In this document: positions 1-10,500 of the stretch, one piece after another
Layout: every line of letters starts with the position of its first letter
Position numbering within the stretch: position 1 is the first letter of the stretch
From: Oscillatoria nigro-viridis PCC 7112
GTDB lineage: Bacteria; Cyanobacteriota; Cyanobacteriia; Cyanobacteriales; Microcoleaceae
DNA length: 64,000 bases
Direction of reading: 5' to 3'
Assembly: GCF_000317475.1 (NCBI RefSeq)
Contig: NC_019729.1
Span: 124,001-188,000 of the forward strand
The notes under the pieces: model-generated
Database searches by the model: none
What the model was told of the DNA's origin: nothing
The model's input: only the letters and a program-made list of their open reading frames with translations
Made by a program: the position numbers and the translations under genes

Positions 1-560
1 TGTTTAATGCCGTTGCGTGTTTGCTGACTGGGGTGCAAATGCACGATATGAATTGCGGTTTTAAAGCTTATCGCAGGGAAGTTTTGCAGTCGATTAAATT
101 GTACGGGGAATTGCACCGCTACATTCCGGCTTTAGCAAACAATTTAGGGTTTAGAATTGGCGAAGTAGTTGTGGAACATCATCCGCGCAAGCACGGAAAA
201 TCTAATTACGGCTGGGAACGTTATGCGCGGGGTTTTATTGATTTGTTGACGGTGTTAGCCACGACGCAGTATTTGCACAAACCGGGTCATTTGTTTGGGG
301 GTTTGGGGTTGTTTTTTGGCTTGGTTGGAACTGTTTCGCTGAGTTATTTGATAGTTATTTGGTTTCTGAATTTGGCGGGGATGAATTTTGGGCCGATCGG
401 GAATCGACCTTTGTTGTTTTTTGGGATTTTGTGTACAATTCTGTCGGTGCAGTTGATTTCTTTGGGAATTTTAGCTGAGTTGATGGCGCGGAATGTGGAT
501 GCTGATTATGTGGACAAGCAAATTAGCGAAATTATTGATGATTCTGGTTTTGATATTTAA
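1..560 (+). CDS. Glycosyltransferase family 2 (DPM1-like), 3' part
   Basis: The reading frame is open to the left edge, so the true start lies outside the window; the TTG at 21 is internal. The visible part has the end of a GT2 catalytic domain (MHDMNCGFKAYRREV, then HHPRKHGKSNYGW, typical of polyprenyl-phosphate sugar transferases). Two hydrophobic membrane segments follow at about visible residues 95-125 and 135-160. Family knowledge suggests transfer of a sugar from a nucleotide donor to a membrane lipid acceptor. It converges on a block of membrane-protein genes that also look related to surface glycans. The exact substrate cannot be read. Confidence 0.8.
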   Translation, partial: FNAVACLLTGVQMHDMNCGFKAYRREVLQSIKLYGELHRYIPALANNLGFRIGEVVVEHHPRKHGKSNYGWERYARGFIDLLTVLATTQYLHKPGHLFGGLGLFFGLVGTVSLSYLIVIWFLNLAGMNFGPIGNRPLLFFGILCTILSVQLISLGILAELMARNVDADYVDKQISEIIDDSGFDI

Positions 561-689
561 CCGCAGATTAAGGCTGATTAACGCTGATTAACGCAGATAA
601 ATCGGCGATTGAAATCGTTTGTATACAAGCAAAGTCTACCTCTGTACACTAAGATAAAAGTCTGATTTGGATTTAACAATTTTTACATA

Positions 690-2534
690 TTACCTAATTT
701 TATACAGTATCCATTTGCCTTGTTTGTCGGCGATTTCCCCTTGAATATTTGGGTGCCAGTCAGTACGAGTCAGGATATAATCGGCATGATAGTTTTTGGC
801 TACTTTGACTAAATCCGCACTGCTGCGGCGGATGAAAAAGTCATTTCCTCCCCAAATCATTTGCGGGTTTAAGGGAACTCCTAAAACGGTTTCCATGCGA
901 TTTTGCCACTCTTTGATGCCTTTTTCGGTAAAGGGGAAGTTCTTGAAGTTGACGACAATCGCTCTTTCGGAGAAAAACTGGAAGCTGGTAACTGAGGGTG
1001 GAATTAATACGAGTGAATCGCGGCTGCTAATTTGGGAAAATCTCACCGCTAATCTGCTTAAGTCGTCCCTGGGAACGGCATTGATATTAATTCTTGTTTG
1101 AAATACATTTAATATAGGTTTGGGCAGAATTCCTGCTACTCCAAAAACTAAGGTGGCGGTAGTTATTAAGGCTAATGTGTGAGTTACAGTCTGTTTGATA
1201 GATGTAGCTAGGGATGTTTTTTCTAAAATGAATGGGAAGGCGAGGATTGAGAAAAAAACAGGGATGCTAATTATTCTATCGCCCATAATTTCCCATGAAT
1301 CAGTCACCGGATATATCAAGCTGAAAATTACCGTGCCTGCTGCTAAAATCCACAACAATATATTATATCGTTTGGGAAATACGTATTTTTTTGTCTGCCA
1401 AACTGATAATCCTAGGAAAATGATACCCCTAAAAGGCAAAGTTAGTACAGCTAACAGCAACAAGCTAATAGCTATTTGTTTTTCTCTGTAAAGTTGAGCG
1501 ACCGTCAAAGCTACAGCAATAAATATAATTATTTGAGCAAAAGGTACGGTTCTAGCTAACTGTAGTTTTGCGATAAAAGCCAAAGGGTAAACTTCAACAA
1601 ATACGTAATTGAGAAATAATGCAACAATTGACGTGCCCACAATTACATAAAAATTAACTTTGTCTTTTTTTGGCAATAAATCGGAATTTTTGATGCACAG
1701 CAAGCCACCAATTATGAAACATATAAAGTTGAACCAATTCCCAAAATCCCAATTTGACGGGAGGATGTGGTGGGGGTTGCGGACTTTCGCGTGAATGTAG
1801 ACAAAATCAGCGTTGTCGATAGTGTGAGTGCTGGTAGTACCTGTTAATAACATCGGTACGTAAACGATACTTGCCATTGCTGCTAAAAGTGCGATCGCCA
1901 AAATCAATGTTTTGAAATTCCGCTGTTTTACAGATTGAATTACCAAAACGGGAACCATCATCAATCCTGGCAACAAACCAACTAAAAATTGCAGCACACA
2001 CCCTAATCCAAAACAGAAATATCCAGCCAGCCATTTCTGGCGCAAACTCAAGTAAATTCCCCAGATTGCGAAGGCCATAGCGAAGGTACTGGGTACTGAT
2101 TTGGTGGAAAATATCAGCGTGTTGCCAACATCTGTAAATGAAGCGGCTATACATAAAAAAGCCATCGCTGCTGCGGGCAGTTTTGAATTAGTATAGATAT
2201 TGATAATTGCGTAGCAAGCTAGGATAAATGAAGCGAAGGCTAGGAATTGATAGATAAAATGCGCTAGGGGAATGCTGGTTCCTAAGTTGGCGAGCAAATA
2301 GATAATATAATAATAGTAATATCTCGGATTAAATTTAACCATTTCCTGAACGTAATAGTCATTTTTATAGAGTTCAGGATTTAACATAAATTGAATTGGC
2401 GGCACTTCGGGAAAATTGCCTCCAATGGGGAAAATATAGCCAGTGGCCATCAGGGAGCCGATGATGACAAAAGTATAGAGAGATAGATTAAAATACCAGT
2501 GAGATTTTTGATGTTTTTGCATTGACGGTTCCAC
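690..2534 (-). CDS. Polytopic membrane protein of unknown function
   Basis: 614 residues with about ten or more hydrophobic helices and a soluble C-terminal segment of roughly 120 residues. The general build resembles GT-C-type membrane glycosyltransferases or cyanobacterial DUF6798-like proteins, but no catalytic motif is certain. The GTG start at 2534 directly abuts the TAA of the upstream gene, so the two are probably translationally coupled; an ATG four codons downstream (MQKHQKS) is an alternative. Context with the 743-residue membrane protein and an SGNH-type protein suggests surface polysaccharide or lipid-linked sugar work, which is inference. Confidence 0.6.
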   Translation of the reverse strand: MEPSMQKHQKSHWYFNLSLYTFVIIGSLMATGYIFPIGGNFPEVPPIQFMLNPELYKNDYYVQEMVKFNPRYYYYYIIYLLANLGTSIPLAHFIYQFLAFASFILACYAIINIYTNSKLPAAAMAFLCIAASFTDVGNTLIFSTKSVPSTFAMAFAIWGIYLSLRQKWLAGYFCFGLGCVLQFLVGLLPGLMMVPVLVIQSVKQRNFKTLILAIALLAAMASIVYVPMLLTGTTSTHTIDNADFVYIHAKVRNPHHILPSNWDFGNWFNFICFIIGGLLCIKNSDLLPKKDKVNFYVIVGTSIVALFLNYVFVEVYPLAFIAKLQLARTVPFAQIIIFIAVALTVAQLYREKQIAISLLLLAVLTLPFRGIIFLGLSVWQTKKYVFPKRYNILLWILAAGTVIFSLIYPVTDSWEIMGDRIISIPVFFSILAFPFILEKTSLATSIKQTVTHTLALITTATLVFGVAGILPKPILNVFQTRININAVPRDDLSRLAVRFSQISSRDSLVLIPPSVTSFQFFSERAIVVNFKNFPFTEKGIKEWQNRMETVLGVPLNPQMIWGGNDFFIRRSSADLVKVAKNYHADYILTRTDWHPNIQGEIADKQGKWILYKIR

Positions 2535-4766
2535 TTACCTACTGACAGCCAAATTGTTAATCTCCAGTCGGCATTGGTTTGTTAAATCCTGTTTGCTGCT
2601 ACTCAATACCTCAAGCAGCAGATAAATGGGATTTTTGCCCTCAACTAATAGATTTAAGCCGATCGCACTTTTTTGACTATAAGCCATCTCTGCTGAGTCT
2701 ATTAATTTACCTTGCTTGTCCCACAAAGTCAAGCGCAGGACAACTCCCGGACATTGTTGGTTAGGTAAATTGAGTTTGCCGGTAACTTTTACTTTGTCTG
2801 AAATGGCACCTAAATACAGAAAAGATGTATCGAGTTTATTGCGATTTTTAATTGGATGAGTTACAATATTATATAGGTCATCCGATTTTTTACTGACTGA
2901 ATAATTGGCACTTGTGTAGATTGATTGATGCAAACTAATCCAATCTAACTGCGTGCCCGGTCGATCGACTATTTGCCGCTGCATCGCCTCCAGAGTCCTA
3001 ACTGCCGTTGCTGTATCAGTCGGCCGCAGCCTCCGGTAAACCCTGACAGTCACGCCGTTTTCTAGCTTAAACTGTTCCGGTAGCACTTGGAAATCGCGGG
3101 CAATTTCCCAGTTTTGAGTAAAGGCATCGTACACAACTTTAACAACATCTTGTTCGTGCGATCGCAAAACTTGTTCGTCAGTCGGTAACACCTGCTGAAA
3201 AGGTACAGCAACCACCGCATATTGTGACTGCAACAACTCCGGTAGCGGGTAAGTATCGCGCGAGTCAATTTGCGGCCTCCCGATGGTATTTAATTTCCAC
3301 CAACCCTCCGGCGGATTTAATTTGCGGTTGGCTTGTCTGAGTATGTTAGCATTGAAATTGTTAGAAGCACCGGCAATATAAATTGGTTCTTCATTGGGTG
3401 CTAATTTTCGCAGAAACTCTACTAATTTTACAACTTCGTCGTAGTCCGATCGCACTAACGGCGGAAAATTACCGACAAACAGTCTTGGCAAATCAATTTT
3501 GAGAGGAATTAACCCGACTGCGGCATTCACAATCAGGTACAAACCCGCCGCGCCCAGCATGAAATACCGGACTTTTCCCTTGAGTTTCAGCCAAGTTGTC
3601 CAGAAAAATGTTGACAATCCTAAAAGTGCGATCGGTGTAAGATGAATTGTATAGTGCAAGTAGCCGTAACGCAAAACTAACAGCCATTCAATCAGCGACA
3701 AAACCCCAAACAACGAAACAAAAATAGCCGCCGCCGGAACCAGAATTCTGGTGAGAATTCCCGCATAAAAACCAATCAGTGCCAGCAGCCAAGTTCCCAA
3801 ACCGTAAAAATCCGCATAACGAGTTAAAATATCATTTACAGGCAAACTCCAAGCAACATACAAATTGCGGTAGTCAACCGTCAGAGCACTGCGAGTAAAA
3901 TCTCCCGCTACCAACATTAAAATAGTCAAGCTAGTTGCAGCTATCAAACCCAATTTGATGCCGGATTCAAACAAATTTTTCCAACGTTTGTTTTGAATAC
4001 TTTGAAATAGCGATCCTAAATGATTTGTGGGATGGGCTTCTAGCCCGTCCCGGCTAAAAGTCTGAACCATGTTGATAACTGACTTGGGATTGCTATACTG
4101 TACAATAAACTCGATGAAAGCCTGTAAAGTCGCGGCACCAAAAAATGCGATCGCACTATAAGCAAAATGGCGCCGCAACAGAATCGCCGCCGCCAGCAAA
4201 AACCCAATTAACGGGATTTTCCACCAAGATTTTAGCTTGACATCCTGCACATAAACCCAAATTGCCAAGGCTACAAACACACAGCCGCCAGTATCCAGAT
4301 ATCCCCGCAGAGTCGGTATCCAACTCATCGGAATTAATAAACTCAGCAGCACAGTTGACCAAAACACCCGGCGGGGATAAACTGGAATTAGCGTTGCAGA
4401 AATTGCCCCCAGCAACAGGCGAAACGGCAGCACATAAATCAGGGATACACTGAGAATATAACTCAGCCGAGACTCGCCAAATAAGAGAATAAACGGCACT
4501 AACGGCAAAGAGATTAACAGGTTTTTTTCCTTAGATAGCGATTCTATAACTCCGCGCCATGCTCGATCTGGAGAGTCTCGAAATAAATTGGCCGTGTTGA
4601 CTGTAGCGGTATTGTATCCCGCGTAATCCCACCAATAAAAAGTATGTTCCCTAGATACATAGATTGATGTTACTGCCACTGTGACGATAACAAGTAAAAA
4701 CAGGAAAAACCCATCAATTAGAAATTTTTGAGGTCGTTTAAAATAAACAAAATCAAATAATCCCAT
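2535..4766 (-). CDS. Large polytopic membrane protein, GT39/GT83-like
   Basis: 743 residues: about ten transmembrane helices in the first 440 residues, then a soluble C-terminal domain of about 300 residues. The N-terminal pattern (a short cytoplasmic start, one helix, then a large loop with acidic residues) resembles GT-C lipid-sugar transferases such as GT39/GT83, but I cannot point to a proven active site. A dispersed DNA repeat is translated inside it at about residues 238-247 (SRDGLEAHP). It is the first gene of a tight pair with the next membrane protein (no spacing) and lies about 80 bp downstream of the SGNH-type gene on the same strand. Confidence 0.6.
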   Translation of the reverse strand: MGLFDFVYFKRPQKFLIDGFFLFLLVIVTVAVTSIYVSREHTFYWWDYAGYNTATVNTANLFRDSPDRAWRGVIESLSKEKNLLISLPLVPFILLFGESRLSYILSVSLIYVLPFRLLLGAISATLIPVYPRRVFWSTVLLSLLIPMSWIPTLRGYLDTGGCVFVALAIWVYVQDVKLKSWWKIPLIGFLLAAAILLRRHFAYSAIAFFGAATLQAFIEFIVQYSNPKSVINMVQTFSRDGLEAHPTNHLGSLFQSIQNKRWKNLFESGIKLGLIAATSLTILMLVAGDFTRSALTVDYRNLYVAWSLPVNDILTRYADFYGLGTWLLALIGFYAGILTRILVPAAAIFVSLFGVLSLIEWLLVLRYGYLHYTIHLTPIALLGLSTFFWTTWLKLKGKVRYFMLGAAGLYLIVNAAVGLIPLKIDLPRLFVGNFPPLVRSDYDEVVKLVEFLRKLAPNEEPIYIAGASNNFNANILRQANRKLNPPEGWWKLNTIGRPQIDSRDTYPLPELLQSQYAVVAVPFQQVLPTDEQVLRSHEQDVVKVVYDAFTQNWEIARDFQVLPEQFKLENGVTVRVYRRLRPTDTATAVRTLEAMQRQIVDRPGTQLDWISLHQSIYTSANYSVSKKSDDLYNIVTHPIKNRNKLDTSFLYLGAISDKVKVTGKLNLPNQQCPGVVLRLTLWDKQGKLIDSAEMAYSQKSAIGLNLLVEGKNPIYLLLEVLSSSKQDLTNQCRLEINNLAVSR
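4027..4053. repeat. GTGGGATGGGC...GCCCGTCCC palindromic repeat inside a gene
   Basis: A short GC-rich palindrome (GGGATGGGC, then TTCTA, then GCCCGTCCC). Relatives occur in intergenic DNA at 24200-24254 and about 41437-41496. Here it is translated in frame within the 743-residue membrane protein, which suggests tolerated insertion of a mobile-like repeat. Confidence 0.55.
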
Positions 4767-4847
4767 CAGTCTAGCAACCCTAAATAACTTCTAAATTTCC
4801 TCTTTCTCTCTTCCCTTGCGCCCTTTGCGCCTTCGCGATTCGTTAAC

Positions 4848-5870
4848 TTACCTTAAAACAGTACCTTGCAAAAAACCTTCCAACTTTTCTGCATATTGCC
4901 GATTGGCGATCGCACTTGGATGAAGGTCATGAGGTAAATTATTATTGGCAGGTATTTTCAAATCAACCGAAATATCCGCCGTAGCAATTCCCTCCTGACT
5001 TAACTCCTCCAACATTTTAGCAGAACCCGCATTAATTCCTGCCACAACTAACTTAACACCATTAGCCTCAGCCACACGGTTAAACTCTTCAATAATTGCC
5101 TTAGAAACCTCGTGACTTTTGTACAATCCCTCTTCAAATTGATTGTAATTAACCTCCAAAAAATGGCTTAATGCAGAAACCCGCATCAGCGGGAACTCGC
5201 GATATTCAAGTTTTGCCATGCTGTAGGTAAAATTATTTTCTCCATTCAGCCTAGCATCGGGCTGAAATAGAATACCGAGTTTATTCCAACCAGCCATTTG
5301 CTTTCTTCTCGCCCTTAACAAAGTATTGCGGCGGTCGTGAAAACCCGCATAAGCAATCACCGCAATTTTGGGTTTATTTCCTTGTTTGAGGGCTTCTTTG
5401 AATTGAATCAACGAGTGCAGCGTGCCGTAGCCGTTAACCCCGAAATTTACTATTTCATATTTGGGTAATTTCTCTTGCAGCAACCAAGCATAAGTTTCGC
5501 TATCATTCAATGACCAACCGTAGGTAAAAGAACAGCCAAATATCCAAATTTCAGGCTTTTTTGAGGATTGATTGTAAGTATTCAGGGGATGTGTTATTCT
5601 TAAACTATTATTGAGATGAGTTGCATTAAATGAGTAATTGCCGTTAAGTGTCACCTTGAATTGACCCGGCAAATGCTTGTAGCCAAGTTCCGAGTCTTTG
5701 GTAAAAAAGTTACCTTTTGGTTCGACTGCAACATCAACATTTTCTCTTTGCCAGGGTTTGTATCCCACAACTCGCAAGAGAATTTCAGCGGTGGTGGTAG
5801 ATAAAAAAATTGGAAAAATTAGATATGTTATTAATCTGAAAATAGAGGTTTTAATAAAGTCTTTTTTCAT
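4848..5870 (-). CDS. SGNH/GDSL-type hydrolase family protein
   Basis: 340 residues with an N-terminal membrane anchor or signal segment (about residues 10-30). The block IFGCSFTYGWSLND at about residues 108-121 matches SGNH block I (GxSxxxG), with Ser as likely nucleophile. GVNGYGT is a plausible Gly/Asn block, and the C-terminal LPHDLHPS supplies the Asp-x-x-His pair. Such proteins are esterases or acyltransferases, and cyanobacterial members often sit in surface polysaccharide loci. It lies directly upstream of the two polytopic membrane genes on the same strand. The substrate is unknown. The start codon is an ATG, and a repeat block begins only 9 bp upstream of it. Confidence 0.65.
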   Translation of the reverse strand: MKKDFIKTSIFRLITYLIFPIFLSTTTAEILLRVVGYKPWQRENVDVAVEPKGNFFTKDSELGYKHLPGQFKVTLNGNYSFNATHLNNSLRITHPLNTYNQSSKKPEIWIFGCSFTYGWSLNDSETYAWLLQEKLPKYEIVNFGVNGYGTLHSLIQFKEALKQGNKPKIAVIAYAGFHDRRNTLLRARRKQMAGWNKLGILFQPDARLNGENNFTYSMAKLEYREFPLMRVSALSHFLEVNYNQFEEGLYKSHEVSKAIIEEFNRVAEANGVKLVVAGINAGSAKMLEELSQEGIATADISVDLKIPANNNLPHDLHPSAIANRQYAEKLEGFLQGTVLR

Positions 5871-5878
5871 AATTTATC

Positions 5879-6288
5879 GTAGGGGCGGGTTTCACCAACC
5901 AGATCGGCGCAAGACCAACAATATAATAAACCAGCCCCCGCCCAACGAATAATCGGAATCTACATTTTTTTCCACGAGCTCAAACATCAGGTTAATCTAG
6001 ATTATCGGCTGTGTGGGGGCGGGTTTATCTAAATTGTTTGCGAACCTCAAATATTGTTTGTAAAACCCGCCCCTACAGGCAATTGTAGGGGCGGGTTTCA
6101 CCAACCATATCGGCGCAAGACCAACAATATAATAAACCCGCCCCCGCCCAACGAATAATCGGAATCTACATTTTTTTCCACGAACTCAAACATCAGGTTC
6201 ATCTAGATTATCGGCTGTGTGGGGGCGGGTTTATCTAAATTGTTTGCGAACCTCAAATATTGTTTGTAAAACCCGCCCCTACAGGCAA
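5879..6288. repeat. Two tandem 206-bp copies of a palindromic repeat element
   Basis: Copy 1 is 5879-6084 and copy 2 is 6085-6288, nearly identical with a 206-bp period. Each unit begins with GTAGGGGCGGGTTT and ends with the inverse AAACCCGCCCCTAC, and has an internal GGGGGCGGGTTT box, so each can fold into a large hairpin. No coding sequence is present. A shorter relative lies at 45771-45833. It fills the gap between the SGNH-type gene and the PRC-barrel gene. Confidence 0.85.
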
Positions 6289-6303
6289 CCGATGGATTAA
6301 TTC

Positions 6304-7323
6304 CTAATAATTCGCTTCCTCCTCGTACTCGGGAGTCTTATTTTTCTCAGGGATATTCACCCGAGGAGCCTGGTAAGGCTTCGGTGCCTCATCGTCAGCC
6401 CAAGCATCAGCCTCCACATCATCCTCGTACTCGTACTGCACGATCGGCTGCTTGGGGCGAGAACTCTCAGAGCGAGTGTACTGCGGCTTCTCCTCGTACT
6501 CCTCCTCATAATCTTCCTCCTCGCCGCCCCAATTATCCTCTTCGTAATCCTCGTAATCGTCGATCGGCTCAGGCTGCACCGCGCGCATCTGCTGCTGCTG
6601 TCGCACCGGCGGCCGATTCCACTGCGAATCCTCATCCCAAGGAACTTCCTCCACCGCAGGCGCAGCTACGCGGCTCCGCATTTCCGGTGCAGGTATCCGC
6701 ACGCCCGGGCCCAATTGATGATCCGTAGCCACGGGTTTCGGATAATAACCTTGCTCGTCCTCTTCCCGTTCCCAAGGTGCTTGGCCCAAACCGACGCGCT
6801 CCAGCAAACCCACACTAAGCTGCCTGAGCCTTTCCTCGGAACCTTCAAACACAATCAAGCGATTCGGGCCGCTGCTGACAATTTCTTCAATCCCCAACTC
6901 GTAAGTGCTCAGAACTTGGTCGGGGATTTGGGGGATTCCCAGGGAAGCGATAATTATAGAAACTAACTTACCGTCTTCGGGGTCGAACCTAAAGCCCCGC
7001 ACCCTACCTAAAAGTTCGCCGGTTTCGGTAATAACTTCGCTGTTAATCAAAATGCTGTAGACTTCAACATCAACATCATCTTCGATCGCGCTCTCATCTT
7101 CCACCAACAGCACGTCGCCGATTTCGCTGACATTGCTGAGAAACATAAACCTCGGCATTCCAGCGACCGCAAATATATTATCTCGCAGACCGATCGCCAC
7201 AACTTCCCGCCGATCGATGTCCACCCACAATTGACTAACCACCCCCAAGCGTTTACCTCTGTCGCGGGTGATGACCTGAGTGCCGAGAATGTCGGAGCGT
7301 TGGCAAATTTGTTCGGATGTCAT
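6304..7323 (-). CDS. PRC-barrel domain protein with acidic tail
   Basis: 339 residues. Two PRC-barrel-like domains follow one another, about residues 1-80 (RSDILGTQVITRDRGKRLG) and 85-165 (SEVITETGELLGRVRGFRF). The second half is low-complexity, rich in Glu/Asp, Tyr, Pro and Gln and probably disordered. PRC-barrel domains bind proteins or RNA in RimM, photosynthetic reaction centre subunit H and cyanobacterial homologues. The partner here is unknown. It lies downstream of smc on the same strand with a 194-bp gap, so co-transcription is possible but not shown. Confidence 0.75.
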   Translation of the reverse strand: MTSEQICQRSDILGTQVITRDRGKRLGVVSQLWVDIDRREVVAIGLRDNIFAVAGMPRFMFLSNVSEIGDVLLVEDESAIEDDVDVEVYSILINSEVITETGELLGRVRGFRFDPEDGKLVSIIIASLGIPQIPDQVLSTYELGIEEIVSSGPNRLIVFEGSEERLRQLSVGLLERVGLGQAPWEREEDEQGYYPKPVATDHQLGPGVRIPAPEMRSRVAAPAVEEVPWDEDSQWNRPPVRQQQQMRAVQPEPIDDYEDYEEDNWGGEEEDYEEEYEEKPQYTRSESSRPKQPIVQYEYEDDVEADAWADDEAPKPYQAPRVNIPEKNKTPEYEEEANY

Positions 7324-7376
7324 TCTAACTTTAATCCTGATTTATTAAGTACATATATCACTCAACACGATCAGTC

Positions 7377-7402
7377 GATTTTAGATTTTAGATTTTAGAT
7401 TT
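7377..7402. repeat. Heptanucleotide tandem repeat
   Basis: Three to four copies of a 7-bp unit (GATTTTA) between smc and the PRC-barrel gene. The same sequence class recurs at 38933-38963 and 56635-56667. Confidence 0.8.
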
Positions 7403-7517
7403 ACTCTCGCATTGAATGTGGGAGCTGGAACTATGGTCTAAAATTTTGATCTGTCCACGACTGTTGTCGGCGGCTTGTATCCGTTTTTGGGTAGGGTCAT
7501 CAACAGACACTCCGGGA

Positions 7518-10500
7518 CTACAACTTCAGTCCTATGACTTGAGTATAAGCTCCCCGCGCTTGAGTAACGCCAATTGTACGCTCAGCCGATTGAATCATAG
7601 GTCGCCGCAAACTCACAACAATAAACTGGGCTTGTTCAGACTGTCGTTTTATCATTCTAGCTAATCGCTCCACATTTGCCCCATCCAGGAACATATCCAC
7701 TTCATCAAAAGCGTAGAACGTAGACGGGCGGTAGCGTTGCAGAGCAAAAATAAAACTCAGCGCCGTCAGCGACTTTTCGCCTCCAGACATGGAAGCCAGC
7801 CGCTGTACTGGTTTGCCCTTCGGGTGAGCGACCAAATTCAAGCCGCTGCTAAAGGGGTCTTCCTCGTCATCTAGCTGGAGATAGCCATCGCCTTCGGAAA
7901 GTTCTGCAAAGATAGTCTGGAAGTTCTCGTTAACCGCGTCGAAAGCTTCCTTAAAAGCGCGCCGCCTGAGTGTGGTAAAATTTTCGATTCTCAACAGCAG
8001 TTCAGTGCGTTCTCCTTCCAATGTCGTCAATTTTTGACTCAATTCTTGAAGGCGTTCTTGAGTGCGGTTGTACTCTTCCAAGGCTAGCATATTGACTGGT
8101 TCTAAAGCTTGAATGCGTTTGGCGATCGCCTTTACTTCCTGCTGCAATTCCGTCAAATTGGCTTTCTCGACATTTTCAGGAATCGACGGCACGGGGTCGG
8201 GCATTTCCGCCCGCTGCGTTTCCAATAGAGTGCGGACTGCGGCTAATTGTTCCCGGCGTTCTTGCTGAGTTTCGTGGAGTTTTTGCAACTGCCACTGTAA
8301 CTGCTGTTTGGCTAAATGCTTCTCTCGCAGTTGAGATTCCGCCCGATCGCGCTCTCCCTTCTGCACGCCCAATTTTTCCTCAATTTCCCCCAAAGCCGCC
8401 TTAGCTGCTGCAATTTGTCCGTCGAGTTCTAACTGCTGCGAAACTATGCGATCGAGTGCATCCGCCCCCGCGTTTTGCTGCACTTGCCATTCCTGCAATT
8501 TCTCGCTGCCTTCCTTAATTTTGTCTTCCAAACGCCCGAATTGATTTTCCAAGTCTACAAGGCGCTGCTGGACGTTTCTCAGAGCCAATTCTCGCTCTTG
8601 CAGTTGCGCTTCTTGCGCGCGCAAACCCGATTGCATTTGCTGCCATTCGCTGTGACTGTTCGACTCTTCCAACTGCGCCAAAGTTTGGCGGTACTGCTGC
8701 AATTGAGTTTCCTGTGCGGGCAATTCTCCCTCCAGCAACTGCAATCTCGATCGCGAATTAATTAATTCCTGCGTGTTTTTCGCAATTTGCGATCGCACTT
8801 GTTCTTGTTGCGCTTGCAAATTCTTAATTTCTGACTCCAACTGTTCCAAGCGCAACTGATGTTCGCGCAAGTTTTGTTTCGCTTCCATCAATTCTTGGCT
8901 GCGAGTTTTGACTGCAACAGACGCGCGGTCGATCGCAATTTTGCACCGTTCCAAAATCCGCTCAATTTCCTCCAACCTTTCTTGCAAAGACGCGATCGTG
9001 CGCGCTTCACTAGCAGCCTCGCTAGCCTCAACCGTGCCAAAATGCAAGGTAGATCTATTAGTAGAACTTCCCCCAGTCATCGCCCCGCTAGTTTCCAAAA
9101 TTTCCCCGTCCAAAGTGACAATCCGGTACTGTCCCAAATAGCGGCGGGCGTCGCCGAGGTTGCTAAACACAACCGTACTGCCAAAAACGTAAGCAAAAAT
9201 TTCCTGATACCGCGAATCGCAATCAATCAAATTAACAGCCGCATCCACAAACCCAGCCGCCCGCCGCAAATTTTCATTCACCGAATACCTGCCGCCCCTA
9301 ATCTTATTCAAAGGCAAAAACGTCATCCTTCCCGCCCGTTTTTGTTTCAACAATTCGATCGCAGCAGCAGCCACGCTGTCATCTTCCACCACCATATTTC
9401 CCATGCGCCCGCCCGCCGCTATTTCCAGCGCCAACTGATAGCGCGGTTCCACCCTGCCCAGTTGAGCCACCAAGCCGCAAACTCCGCCAATTCCGCTTTG
9501 CGCGACAATTTTTGCAGTAAACGTTCCCGTCGCTTCTTGCAGTGCTTGAAACTGCACTTCTAGTTTGTCTAATTTGCGCTGTCTTTCCCGCTGTTCTTCC
9601 AACAAACGAGTTTGAGTTTCCTGTTGCAGTTGCAATTCTTGTTCGGCTTCGACTAAAATCTGATTCAGCGATTCTACTTGCAAAGATGCAACGCCTTTGG
9701 TTTCCACAAGACGAGATTGCTGCTCTTTTTTCGCTGCAATTTCCTGTTCCAATACTTGCAGCGATTGGTTTTGTTCTTGAATTTGACTTTGCAGGCGATC
9801 GGCTCTTTCGCCAATGGTAGCTTGTTCTGTACGCTGCGGTTCCAAAGTTTGTTGAATTGTTTCGATTTGGCGGTGCAGTTCCGTTTGCTGCTGTACCCAA
9901 GCTTCTGCCGTCGAGGCGATCGCATTTGCAACTTCCCGACTTTCATCTAAACTTTGTTGGGCTGCGTCCCGCTGTTCCTGCAAACTTCCTGTTTGAGACT
10001 TAACATAAGATATTTCAATCTCAATTTGCTCCAAACTTTGCTTAAATTGCCGAACTTCTGACTCGGTTTGTGCTATATTAGCAGCCATTTGCCCAGCAGT
10101 TGTTTCCAAATCCTGTTTGCGGTTTTGCACTTGCCGCCGTTCCGCTTCCTGAGTCGCAATCGTCGCTTGCAAAGCCAACAATTCTGACTCTCCCAAAGCT
10201 TTAACGCGGGCATTCAGCGCGTCAAGTTCGGCGGTTGCTTCTTGAATTTGGGTGTTAATTGCTTGCAGTTGTTCGGTGAGAGATGCAGAAGTGCGATCGC
10301 CCGTTTCGATTTGTTCTCGCAGCTTCCATTCTTGCTGCTGCAATTGCCGGAATTTCAGCACAATTTCCCACTGCGACTTTTCTTGAAATTCCGCCCGCAG
10401 CTTTTGATATTTTTCCGCTTTTGTGCGATCGGAAGCAAGTCTATCGCGCTGCGAAATCAGCTCTTTTTCTACAATTCGGCTGCGTTCTTCCACCTCCTTA

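Noticed and set aside
8859..9563. 234-codon plus-strand frame within smc
   Set aside because: It is a mirror of the SMC coiled coil and hinge region, with no start signal or domain.
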